DNA of 64,000 nucleotides from Clostridia bacterium (GCA_017622555.1 JAGAQV010000014.1:82306-146305), one strand, 5' to 3'; numbered from the stretch's first letter, positions 43,718-51,695 are shown. Translations and numbers: made by a program. The notes: a model not told the origin generated them from the letters alone.

Positions 43718-44656
43718 TTACATTACTTTATCAAATATAAGAAAAATTACAGGAATAGTTATAATAGCAAGTACGTGCGATATAAGCGCCATACCCGATG
43801 CTGTTGTAGTATCCTTTCCGTAAGCGGCAGGAATAACAATGGTGTTAAGTCCTAACGGCATTGCAAGGGACGCCACAGCGCAAATTGCAAAGGTTTTATT
43901 CATTGGTACAAGCATTAAAAAGCCAATGAATAACAGCGGATAAACAATTAGCCTTAAAAAGCTTACAACGTAAATGCTTTTAACCTTTAAAACCTTTTTA
44001 ATATCAATTTTTGCAATGGTCATACCTGTAAGCAGCATTGCAACGGGTGACATACAGCCCGAGGTTGCAGTGATGGCAGTATCGACAAAGTCAGGCATTG
44101 GAATTTTTAAAATGCCAATCAGCATACCAATTATCATACATATAAACATTGGGTTTAAAAAGCTTTTCAGTCGGTCTTTTATACCCTTGTTTTCTGAACC
44201 GCCAATCAAAAGTGAGGGTGCGCCCCAAATATATATAAGTGTCCATAAAACGAGTGTAAAAACAATGTATTCAAGAAAAATATCAGGAAAAAGCGTGCTT
44301 ACAACCGCATTACCCATAAAGCTAAAATTTGAAAAGCACAAACCGTAAAGATAAATGTTTTGTATGTATTTATTTTTTGAAATAAGCTTTACAGCCGCAA
44401 TTGAAACAACAATAACAACAGCTTCAAGCGTAAAACAACCTAAAATCAACTTCCACGAGGTTGAAAGCTTTTCGGTGGTAAAATTATTTATAAAGGTTCC
44501 AAGCACAAGCGCAGGAATAAAAACATAATTTTCAAGCCTTGAAAGCACCGCTTCGGAATTATCTTGAACCACTTTAAGCTTTGATAATATGTAACCAATT
44601 ATAATAAACGTAAATAAAAACGCCATTTGATTAAGCGTTGCCAAAAACAATTGCAT
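43718..44656 (-). CDS. AEC-family transporter
   Basis: 312 residues with about ten membrane helices. The N-terminal FLFTFIIIGYILSKLKVV plus NYVFIPALVLGTF and the C-terminal ASLAMPLGLNTIVIPAAYG match the auxin efflux carrier family (Mem_trans), which in bacteria exports or takes up organic acids or amino acids. The substrate cannot be told from sequence. Single-gene unit. Confidence 0.85.
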   Translation of the reverse strand: MQLFLATLNQMAFLFTFIIIGYILSKLKVVQDNSEAVLSRLENYVFIPALVLGTFINNFTTEKLSTSWKLILGCFTLEAVVIVVSIAAVKLISKNKYIQNIYLYGLCFSNFSFMGNAVVSTLFPDIFLEYIVFTLVLWTLIYIWGAPSLLIGGSENKGIKDRLKSFLNPMFICMIIGMLIGILKIPMPDFVDTAITATSGCMSPVAMLLTGMTIAKIDIKKVLKVKSIYVVSFLRLIVYPLLFIGFLMLVPMNKTFAICAVASLAMPLGLNTIVIPAAYGKDTTTASGMALISHVLAIITIPVIFLIFDKVM

Positions 44657-44815
44657 TATATAAACCTCTTTAAAAAATATTGCTTATAAATTATATGTTA
44701 TTAACATAAATAAATCAATTGACATTGTGTATAAAATATCGCTTATATAACGGCTTTTAAAGTGTCATATTCTCTATATCTTTTTTTACAAAGAAGCAGT
44801 AACTACCGTATAACA

Positions 44816-44846
44816 AAAGGACTTGAAGATAATACTCAAGTCCTTT
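44816..44846 (-). terminator. Terminator after the Xre gene
   Basis: AAAGGACTTGA (44816-44826)/TCAAGTCCTTT (44836-44846). The stem sequence is the same as that of the terminator at 45361-45394 on the other side of the cassette. Confidence 0.8.
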
Positions 44847-44848
44847 AA

Positions 44849-45073
44849 TTATTTTTTAGGGTATTCATTTTTAACATCGCTAACACCACAAATATAATCT
44901 AAACTAACATTATAATGTTTAGCTAATGTTATTATGCTATCAATGGGTATTCTAATTTTGCCAAGCTCATAATCAGAATATGTTTTCTGTCCTACATTTA
45001 ATAACTCAGCAATTTGCGACTGATTAAAATCATTATCTTCTCTTAAAGCGCGTATGCGTTCGGTATATTTCAT
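44849..45073 (-). CDS. Small Xre-family HTH regulator
   Basis: About 74 residues: an N-terminal Xre HTH (IRALREDNDFNQSQIAELLN, VGQKTYSDYELGKIRIP) and a short helical end. ATG at 45071-45073 has GAGGTG upstream. It is divergent from the four-Cys gene. A perfect 11-bp inverted repeat lies between them and is the likely operator. It resembles phage- or toxin-antitoxin-type repressors in size. Confidence 0.88.
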   Translation of the reverse strand: MKYTERIRALREDNDFNQSQIAELLNVGQKTYSDYELGKIRIPIDSIITLAKHYNVSLDYICGVSDVKNEYPKK

Positions 45074-45107
45074 ATTAACACCTCGCATAAATTATAAAAT
45101 AGAATAA

Positions 45108-45145
45108 ATAACTCTATTGACAAATAGAGTTATAAACTCTATAAT
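45108..45145 (+). promoter_or_regulatory. Consensus promoter with embedded perfect operator
   Basis: TTGACA (45117-45122), 17 bp, TATAAT (45140-45145) drives the four-Cys gene. Across the -35 lies ATAACTCTATT-GACA-AATAGAGTTAT (45108-45133), a perfect inverted repeat with 11-bp arms. A further half-site ACTCTAT (45136-45142) overlaps the -10. Binding here would shut the rightward promoter and probably the divergent Xre promoter too. Confidence 0.85.
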
Positions 45146-45160
45146 ATTCTGGGTGATAAA

Positions 45161-45379
45161 ATGAAATTTATTTATAAAAATAATTCCTGTCCTTGCGGAT
45201 ATTGTGTTTATTACTTCCCTGTTGAATATAAAAATGATTATTTTACCGTACGCAAAGGTATTTGCCGAAAACATGATATTTTGCGAAATCCAAATGACAT
45301 ACTGTGTGAAGATTTTATTTTAGCGTCAGGTGTACACACAAAAAAATGGTATCCAACCAAAAAAGGACTTGAAGATTAA
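45161..45379 (+). CDS. Small four-cysteine protein paired with Xre regulator
   Basis: 72 residues: NNSCPCGYCVYYFPVEYKND, GICRKHDILRNPNDILCEDF and a basic tail. The CxxC-VY ... G-I-C-x-K ... C-E-D-F spacing suggests a zinc-binding mini-domain and resembles the protein at 38684. ATG follows GGGTGAT and a consensus promoter. The final codons (GGACTTGAAG) form the left arm of the terminator. Function unknown. It could be an effector or toxin under the Xre repressor (inference). Confidence 0.75.
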   Translation: MKFIYKNNSCPCGYCVYYFPVEYKNDYFTVRKGICRKHDILRNPNDILCEDFILASGVHTKKWYPTKKGLED

Positions 45380-45394
45380 ACTTCAAGTCCTTTT
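45361..45394 (+). terminator. Terminator overlapping the end of the four-Cys gene
   Basis: AAAAGGACTTGAAG-ATTAAA-CTTCAAGTCCTTTT is a perfect 14-bp stem whose left arm is coding sequence and whose loop contains the TAA. Confidence 0.85.
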
Positions 45395-45410
45395 AATTAC
45401 GAATTCCGAA

Positions 45411-46412
45411 TTATTTATTAAGTGCTTCGTTAACTGCAACTGCACAAGCAACAGTCATACCAACCATGGGGTTGTTACCTGCACCGATAAGACCCATCAT
45501 TTCAACGTGAGCAGGAACTGAAGATGAACCTGCAAACTGAGCGTCAGAGTGCATACGACCCATTGTATCGGTCATACCGTAGGAAGCGGGGCCTGCAGCC
45601 ATATTGTCGGGGTGTAAGGTACGGCCTGTACCGCCGCCCGATGCAACTGAGAAGTACTTCTTGCCCTGTTCGATGCATTCCTTCTTATAAGTACCTGCAA
45701 CAGGATGCTGGAAACGTGTGGGGTTAGTTGAGTTACCTGTGATGGAAACGTCAACCTTCTCCTGATGCATGATAGCAACACCCTCACGAACATCGTCTGC
45801 ACCGTAGCAACGAACCTTTTCGCGTTCGCAGTTTTAATAAGCTGTTTCTTCAACAATTTCGAGCTCGCCTGTGTAATAGTCAAACTTAGTTTGAACATAG
45901 GTAAAGCCGTTGATACGAGAAATAATTTTAGCAGCGTCCTTACCAAGACCGTTAAGAACTACACGTAAGGGTTCCTTACGAGCCTTATTTGCGCTTCTTG
46001 CAAGACCGATAGCGCCTTCAGCAGCAGCAAATGATTCGTGACCTGCGAGGAATGCGAAGCACTTGGTTTCTTCCCTTAAAAGCATTGCGCCGAGGTTACC
46101 GTGGCCAAGACCAACCTTACGGTCGTCAGCAACAGAGCCGGGAATGCAGAAAGACTGAAGACCAACACCGATTTTTTCAGCGGCTTCAGCAGCGGACTTA
46201 ACTTCATCCTTAATAGCGATAGCGCAGCCTACAACGTAAGCCCAAGCAGCATTTTCAAAGCAGATAGGCTGAATGCCTTTAACGATGTTATAAGCGTCAA
46301 CGCCTGCCTTGTCACAAATTTCCTTTGCTTCTTCAATGGAAGAAATGCCATGCTTTGCGAGCTCAGCGTTAATTTGATTTATTCTTCTGTCATAAGATTC
46401 AAATAATGCCAT
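45411..46412 (-). pseudogene. GGGtGRT-family protein interrupted by an in-frame TAA
   Basis: The N-terminal 192 residues (45834-46412: MALFESYDRRINQINAELAK ... FDYYTGELEIVEETAY) and the C-terminal part (45411-45833) are in the same frame, separated only by TAA at 45834-45836. Downstream, KVRCYGADDVREGVAIMHQ, SITGNSTNPTRFQHPVAG, SVASGGGTGRTLHPDN and HVEMMGLIGAGNNPMVGMT are intact. The full ~333 codons equal the normal length of the GGGtGRT family, which travels with an Fe-S scaffold-like gene, as here. The codon change could be CAA to TAA. Function of the family is undetermined. Confidence 0.85.
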
Positions 46413-46430
46413 TGTTCATTTCCTCCTTAA

Positions 46431-47123
46431 TTATTCTTCACGGGGGTCAATGAGCTTTGCAGCGTCATCAACACGACCGTACTGACCGCTAGCCTTAGCC
46501 AATGCTTCGTTAGCGTCCATACCTTTTTTAATCATATCCATCATCTTGCCGAGGTGAACAAACTTGTAACCGATAATGGTGTCGTTTTCGTCAACGGCAA
46601 TTTTAGTAATATAGCCTTCAGCGAGTTCGAGATAACGGGGACCCTTTGCAAGAGTTGCATAGGTTGTACCGCACTGTGAACGAAGACCTTTACCCAAGTC
46701 TTCAAGGCCTGCGCCGATGGGAAGACCGTCTTCAGAGAAAGCAGTTTGTGTACGACCGTAAACGATTTGTAAGAACAATTCGCGCATTGCGGTGTTGATA
46801 GCATCGCAAACGAGGTCGGTATTAAGTGCTTCAAGAATTGTTTTGCCAACCAAAATTTCAGAAGCCATTGCAGCTGAGTGGGTCATACCCGAGCAACCGA
46901 TAGTTTCAACCAATGCTTCTTGAATGATACCCTCTTTAACGTTGAGAGTAAGCTTGCAGGTGCCCTGCTGAGGAGCGCACCAACCGATACCGTGGGTAAG
47001 GCCTGAAACGTCTTTAACTTCCTTAACCTGAACCCATTTGCCCTCTTCCGGAATGGGAGCGGGGCCGTGATATGTGCCTTTTGCTAAAGGACACATATTT
47101 TCTACTTCATGTGAATAGTTCAT
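46431..47123 (-). CDS. Fe-S cluster assembly scaffold-like protein partnered with GGGtGRT
   Basis: 230 residues of the NifU N-terminal/IscU-like type, with an extra N-terminal segment. Cysteines that could hold a cluster are in ENMCPLAKG (C11), GWCAPQQGTC, ETIGCSGMTHSAAMASEILV and SQCGTTYATLA. It lacks the sulfur-donor partners nearby, so it is more likely a dedicated subunit than general Isc/Suf machinery. It is 18 bp upstream of the GGGtGRT gene in one operon. Confidence 0.8.
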   Translation of the reverse strand: MNYSHEVENMCPLAKGTYHGPAPIPEEGKWVQVKEVKDVSGLTHGIGWCAPQQGTCKLTLNVKEGIIQEALVETIGCSGMTHSAAMASEILVGKTILEALNTDLVCDAINTAMRELFLQIVYGRTQTAFSEDGLPIGAGLEDLGKGLRSQCGTTYATLAKGPRYLELAEGYITKIAVDENDTIIGYKFVHLGKMMDMIKKGMDANEALAKASGQYGRVDDAAKLIDPREE

Positions 47124-47203
47124 ATATGTACTCCTTTCGGTTATTATACCTTAACATTATACCAAAAACGACAATAAAAAACAATAGTTATTATGATAAT
47201 TTT

Positions 47204-47488
47204 TTAACTAATTTGAGCCAAAATACTGTTAAAATAATCAACTGCGGCGGTTTGTTCGCTTTCCATCATTGAAAGCTTTTGGTCAAAGCCCACTTCACAG
47301 CAGCAAATTGCCAAAATTTCAGCCTTTAGCACCTCACACCTTGAAAGAACAAGGTTTACAAGCTCCTTGCTGTCTTCCCCGCCCTTTTCGGTAATAAGGT
47401 TGCAAATTTTTGTGGCTTCAATAACCGTTTTGCCAATTATTTTTGAGCCGATTTCCATTTCCGCAGTTAAAGCTTTACTTTCTTCCAT
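47204..47488 (-). CDS. Small helical protein of unknown function
   Basis: 94 residues, nearly all predicted helix (EMEIGSKIIGKTVIEATKIC, SKELVNLVLSRCEVLKAEIL), with a run of three cysteines (AICCCEVGF). No recognised family and no signal peptide. It lies between the M23 peptidase gene and the GGGtGRT/scaffold pair on the same strand, with its own terminator-bounded upstream side (47507-47532). A link with the downstream cysteine-rich pair is possible but unproven. Confidence 0.6.
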   Translation of the reverse strand: MEESKALTAEMEIGSKIIGKTVIEATKICNLITEKGGEDSKELVNLVLSRCEVLKAEILAICCCEVGFDQKLSMMESEQTAAVDYFNSILAQIS

Positions 47489-47506
47489 TAAGACACCTCT
47501 TTAAAT

Positions 47507-47532
47507 AAACGCCACCACGTTTGTGGTGGCGT
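47507..47532 (-). terminator. Terminator after the M23 peptidase gene
   Basis: AACGCCACCAC-GTTT-GTGGTGGCGTT is a perfect 11-bp stem, ending the ftsE-ftsX-M23 operon. Confidence 0.8.
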
Positions 47533-47543
47533 TATTACATCAA

Positions 47544-48767
47544 TTAATAATAATCCATCGGGTCAACCCATTCGCCACTTTGCATAATACCAAAATGTAG
47601 GTGCGGACCAGTTGAATGACCTGTTGAACCAATATAACCAATAATTTGACCCTTTCTAACATAGGCGCCGTCTTTAACAACAACACTGCCCATATGTGCG
47701 TAGTAGGCTTTGTATTCAGCACCCTTTACATACTTGCCGGTACTGGCCCCTTCATATTTACCGTGGTTAATTGCAACATAGTTGCCGTAACCTGTACCGC
47801 AGCAGTTTTTAAGCGGCTTTTTACCGTAATTATGCTTACAGCTTGTATCACAAATGTAAACCTTACCGTCAGCTATTGCATAAATGGGCTGACCGTAGGT
47901 ACCGTTTGAAATATCAATACCCTTGTGCAGCTTACCCCAACGCTTGCCGAAATAAGATGAAATGCGCTTAAAGGTGGTGGGCCACAAAAACTTACCATTA
48001 TTTACAAGATTACCACCCGAACCGCCGTTTAAAATTTTATTAAGGGTGTCTTCTTTATCCTGTATTTCCTTATCAATGGTATTTTTATCGGCTTGAACTT
48101 CGTTCTTATCCTTATTAATTGAATTGATAACCTTTTGAATTTCATTAGCATCGGCCTGAAGCGCCGCTTGGTCCTTAGCAATTTCAGCCTTAATTGCAGC
48201 CTGTTCTTCCAAAAGCTTTTCGTTTTCTTTAATCTTTTCGTTCAGCTTTTCAATTTCTTTAATAATGTCTTCCATCATCTTTTTATCTCTTGCTGAAACC
48301 GAAGCAGTAAGCTGAGATAACTGCAAAAATTCAGAAAAGCTTTTAGCACCCAAAAGGATTTGGATATTACTGCCTGTATTGCTCATTTGAATGGCACGAA
48401 GACGTCTTTTAAAAAGCTCTTTATCGTCTTTTATCTTCTGGTTATTAGCCTCAATTGCGGCCTTGTTATCATCAATTTGCTTATTTATTGCGGCAATTTG
48501 ATTGTTACAAGCATGAATCCTGTCATTAACAACTGCCATTCTCTTCTCAATAGCGTTTTTAAGCTTTTTTTGTTCGTTAATATCATTTTTAAGCTTATTG
48601 ATATCAGCTTGAAGATCGGCAGCTTCTTTTTCAAGTCGGTCAATTTCTGCTTGAATTTCATCGGCTGTCTGTTCCGCACTTACCTGTGGAGCAGAAGCAA
48701 CGTACGTACCGCAAACACAAACCATAATCAATAAAATAGATAAAATTTTAAAAAGTTTTTGTTTCAT
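47544..48767 (-). CDS. Secreted M23 murein hydrolase (EnvC/PcsB-like partner of FtsEX)
   Basis: About 407 residues: signal peptide (MKQKLFKILSILLIMVCVCG ... SAPQVSA), a long coiled coil of ~230 residues rich in Lys/Glu/Asn (residues ~35-265), then a LytM/M23 domain with HKGIDIS (zinc His and Asp) and TGPHLHFGI (HxH). Zinc and catalytic residues look complete, so it is probably an active endopeptidase rather than an EnvC-type activator. ATG at 48765-48767 follows GGGAGA. It lies 16 bp after ftsX. FtsEX-controlled hydrolases (PcsB, CwlO, EnvC) share this coiled-coil design. Confidence 0.88.
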   Translation of the reverse strand: MKQKLFKILSILLIMVCVCGTYVASAPQVSAEQTADEIQAEIDRLEKEAADLQADINKLKNDINEQKKLKNAIEKRMAVVNDRIHACNNQIAAINKQIDDNKAAIEANNQKIKDDKELFKRRLRAIQMSNTGSNIQILLGAKSFSEFLQLSQLTASVSARDKKMMEDIIKEIEKLNEKIKENEKLLEEQAAIKAEIAKDQAALQADANEIQKVINSINKDKNEVQADKNTIDKEIQDKEDTLNKILNGGSGGNLVNNGKFLWPTTFKRISSYFGKRWGKLHKGIDISNGTYGQPIYAIADGKVYICDTSCKHNYGKKPLKNCCGTGYGNYVAINHGKYEGASTGKYVKGAEYKAYYAHMGSVVVKDGAYVRKGQIIGYIGSTGHSTGPHLHFGIMQSGEWVDPMDYY

Positions 48768-48783
48768 TACAATCTCCCATAAA

Positions 48784-49890
48784 TTAGATTGCCGCAAATT
48801 CGCTACCCTCACGCTTTAGGTATTTACCAATCATAATAGCACTGCCTAAAACACCCGCAAGAATGCCAATACCTGCGAAAAGCACGAAGAGTATAAGCGC
48901 CATATCGCTGTATTTAACAATATCGGTTGTGCCAAGTGTACCTATTATAGTCTCGGTAGCTACACGGTAGCAGAAGTAAAGTAAAACTTCAGAGATTACG
49001 GCCGAAATAAGACCGATAATCATACCCTCAACAATAAACGGAATTCTTACGAAAGCATCGGTAGCGCCAACAGCCTTCATAATACTGATTTCAAGCTTGC
49101 GGTTATACATTGTAACACGAATAGTGTTTGAAACAATTACAAGCGAAATTATCATAAGAATTGCAATAATCCAGAAGCCTGCAACACCAACACCCTGCTT
49201 AATTGCATTGATGGTGTTTGCCAAATCGCCTTGTGAAACAATTCTTTCAACACCGCTTAGCTTTTTAATTTGCTTGATGGTTTCGTCAAACTTGGCCATA
49301 TCCTTCATAGTAACCTTTGCCGCGCAGGACATGGGGTTTTCATCATCAAGAAAAGTGAAATATTCCTCTTGACCTTCAAGCATTGATTCCTTAATGCTTT
49401 CAAGTCCCTCTTCGCTTGAAACGTAAACAACACTTGCAACGTTGTCAAGCTTATCAATTTCAGCACAAAGGGCTTTAGCCTCTTTTTCGTCGTGAATAAT
49501 ATAATCCGAATCCTTAATGCCGTTTTCATCAACCTTTTCGGCTTCATCGGTTGGTGTGCTTTCAACGTTAGTGCCATTTGTGTCATCAGTGGTATTTGCA
49601 GTACCGCTTTCAGTTGCGCTTGTAGTATCACCTTCAGTTGAGCTTGCGGTATCCTCAGCTTCCTCTCTACCGTAAAGCGCCCAGTTATAGTCCTTCATAT
49701 AAACCATAACAACGTTTTGCTCTTCCAAATTACCAATAGCAACGTTAACGTTTTCTGAAATTAAGACCGCAAGACCCATAATAACCATACACGCAACCAA
49801 AACACCGATAGATGCGAGTGACATAAGGCGGTTAGCCCAAATGTTTCTTACGCCCTCTTTGGTGAGGTATCTAATACTGCCCAGCTTCAT
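48784..49890 (-). CDS. ftsX: Cell-division permease-like protein FtsX with unusual acidic insert
   Basis: FtsX transmits ATP-driven changes in FtsE to an external murein hydrolase. The 368 residues have helix 1 (ASIGVLVACMVIMGLAVLI), a large outside loop, and three C-terminal helices (FWIIAILMIISLVIVSNTI; FIVEGMIIGLISAVISEVLL; ALILFVLFAGIGILAGVLG). The outside loop begins with a ~57-residue low-complexity Ser/Thr/Glu/Asp stretch (about residues 73-130), absent from typical ~300-residue FtsX. The gene overlaps ftsE by one base. Confidence 0.93.
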   Translation of the reverse strand: MKLGSIRYLTKEGVRNIWANRLMSLASIGVLVACMVIMGLAVLISENVNVAIGNLEEQNVVMVYMKDYNWALYGREEAEDTASSTEGDTTSATESGTANTTDDTNGTNVESTPTDEAEKVDENGIKDSDYIIHDEKEAKALCAEIDKLDNVASVVYVSSEEGLESIKESMLEGQEEYFTFLDDENPMSCAAKVTMKDMAKFDETIKQIKKLSGVERIVSQGDLANTINAIKQGVGVAGFWIIAILMIISLVIVSNTIRVTMYNRKLEISIMKAVGATDAFVRIPFIVEGMIIGLISAVISEVLLYFCYRVATETIIGTLGTTDIVKYSDMALILFVLFAGIGILAGVLGSAIMIGKYLKREGSEFAAI

Positions 49891-50600
49891 TAGATATCAC
49901 CTCCGACATTGTCTGCAATAATCTTGCCGCTGTCAAGCATAATAACACGGTGATGAAAATCACGCACAAGATTATGATCGTGGGTTACCATTAAAATAGT
50001 TGTGCCACGCTTATTAATTTCAGTTAAAAGTGAAACGATTTCATAAGACATATTAGGGTCAACGTTACCTGTAGGCTCGTCCGCAATAATTAAATCAGGC
50101 GAGTTTACAAGCGCACGAGCAAGACCAACACGCTGCTGTTCGCCACCCGAAAGCTGATTAGGTAATGCCCTTGCCTTATGACCAAGGCCGACCTTTGCAA
50201 GTGCCTTTGAGACCTCTTTACGAATATCCCTTCCGTCAGCACCAACAACGTGCATTGCGAAAGCAACGTTGTCGAACACTGTCATATTTGGAATAAGTCT
50301 AAAATCCTGAAAAACGATGCCCATTGTTCTGCGAAGCATGGGAACGTCCTTACGCTTCATATTTGTAAGGTCAAAGCCGTTAACCACAATTTTACCTGTG
50401 TTAGCCTTTTCCTCACGCATAATCAGCTTCATAAAGGTATTTTTACCCGCACCCGAGGAGCCCACAACGAAAACAAATTCGCCATTGTTAATTTTAATAT
50501 TAACGTCTTCAAGCGCGTGAGTACCGGTTAAATAGGTTTTGGAAACACCACGGAATTCAATAATCGGCTTTACCGCGGTGAATTGTTGAACATTTTCCAT
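49890..50600 (-). CDS. ftsE: Cell-division ATP-binding protein FtsE (altered Walker A)
   Basis: 236-residue ABC ATPase. Signature LSGGEQQRVGLARAL, Walker B LIIADEPTGNVDP and switch MVTHD are normal, but the Walker A reads GSSGAGKNT (residues 47-55): the conserved Ser after the Lys (GKS/GKT) is Asn, codon AAT at 50439-50441. This residue coordinates Mg2+ with ATP, so activity may be reduced, or the base is a sequence error (AGT to AAT). First gene of ftsE-ftsX-M23. Confidence 0.93.
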   Translation of the reverse strand: MENVQQFTAVKPIIEFRGVSKTYLTGTHALEDVNIKINNGEFVFVVGSSGAGKNTFMKLIMREEKANTGKIVVNGFDLTNMKRKDVPMLRRTMGIVFQDFRLIPNMTVFDNVAFAMHVVGADGRDIRKEVSKALAKVGLGHKARALPNQLSGGEQQRVGLARALVNSPDLIIADEPTGNVDPNMSYEIVSLLTEINKRGTTILMVTHDHNLVRDFHHRVIMLDSGKIIADNVGGDI

Positions 50601-50621
50601 TTAAAAATTCCTTTTTTAAAA

Positions 50622-51695
50622 TTAATACTTAACAGGGTTACTTCTTAAATACTTGTTAACCATTAAAGCGATTTTAAAGATGATAGCATGGTCAAATTCT
50701 CTCAAATCAAGACCGGTAATCTTCTTAATCTTTTCAAGGCGGTAAACCAAGGTGTTACGGTGAACAAATAATTTTCTCGAGGTTTCCGAAACATTAAGGT
50801 TATTTTCAAAGAAACGCTGAATGGTGAACAAGGTTTCCTGATCTAAGCTTTCAATTGAGCCGCGTTTGAAAACTTCTTTAAGAAATGTTTCGCAAAGGGT
50901 GGTGGGAAGCTGGTAAATAAGGCGTGCAATACCAAGATTATCGTAAGAAACAATAGTCTTTTCAGTGTCAAACACCTTACCAACCTCAAGCGCTGCCTGA
51001 GCTTCCTTAAAGGAACGTGCAAGGTCCTTAAGGCTGCTAACTGTTGTACCGATACCGATAACAACGTGAGCATAAAATTCACCCGAAATTGTGTCTGCAA
51101 TAGTAGAAGCCATTTTTTCAATGGTCTTGGGGTCGATACCCTGTGCAGTCTCCTTAACCAAAGCAATGTCGGTTTCGTTAATGCTTATAACAAAATCCTT
51201 TGCTTTGTCGGGGAAAAGATTTTGAACCACATCATAAATTGAAACGTCGTTTGCTTCAAGCGAACGAATAATAATAACAGTGCGCGAAACGTCGCTGTTA
51301 AAATAAAGTTCGCGTGCCTTAATATAAATATCGCCGGGGAGAATGTTATCCAAAATAATGTTTTTGATAAAATTACCACGGTCGTATTTTTCATCATAAT
51401 AGAATTTAACATTTGCAAAAGCAACTGCCAAAATAGAAGCATACTTACCTGCTAAAACATCCTCGCCTTCAACGAAAACGGTATAGCTTGTCCCTTGGTT
51501 AGAGCCAAGAGTTTTATATGTATAGCCACCTTCTACGCAAAGCTCGTTTGTTAAATTAAAAACAGGAATAGTTTCGCCGATTTTACCAAGCTCACTCGAA
51601 GCGGTAACGGTGAAATTTTCATCAATAACGCCGAAAGGTCGATCAATACAATCCTTCATTTGATGAATAACACCCTGGAAAAGACGATTTGCCAT
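50622..51695 (-). CDS. PucR/CdaR-type transcriptional regulator
   Basis: 357 residues: an N-terminal sensor-like part (SSELGKIGETIPVF), a GGDEF-like central CdaR segment (VVIGIGTTVSSLKDLARSFKEAQAALEVG) and a C-terminal PucR HTH (NNLNVSETSRKLFVHRNT, LVYRLEKIKKITGLDLREFD). Regulators of this type control sugar-acid or purine use, but no such target adjoins. It is 21 bp upstream of ftsE on the same strand, so it may share the ftsEX transcript. Confidence 0.85.
   Translation of the reverse strand: MANRLFQGVIHQMKDCIDRPFGVIDENFTVTASSELGKIGETIPVFNLTNELCVEGGYTYKTLGSNQGTSYTVFVEGEDVLAGKYASILAVAFANVKFYYDEKYDRGNFIKNIILDNILPGDIYIKARELYFNSDVSRTVIIIRSLEANDVSIYDVVQNLFPDKAKDFVISINETDIALVKETAQGIDPKTIEKMASTIADTISGEFYAHVVIGIGTTVSSLKDLARSFKEAQAALEVGKVFDTEKTIVSYDNLGIARLIYQLPTTLCETFLKEVFKRGSIESLDQETLFTIQRFFENNLNVSETSRKLFVHRNTLVYRLEKIKKITGLDLREFDHAIIFKIALMVNKYLRSNPVKY

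Noticed and set aside
45834-45836. Selenocysteine or other recoding at the GGGtGRT stop
   Set aside because: The codon is TAA, not TGA or TAG, no recoding structure is evident, and TAA is an ordinary stop elsewhere in the window.
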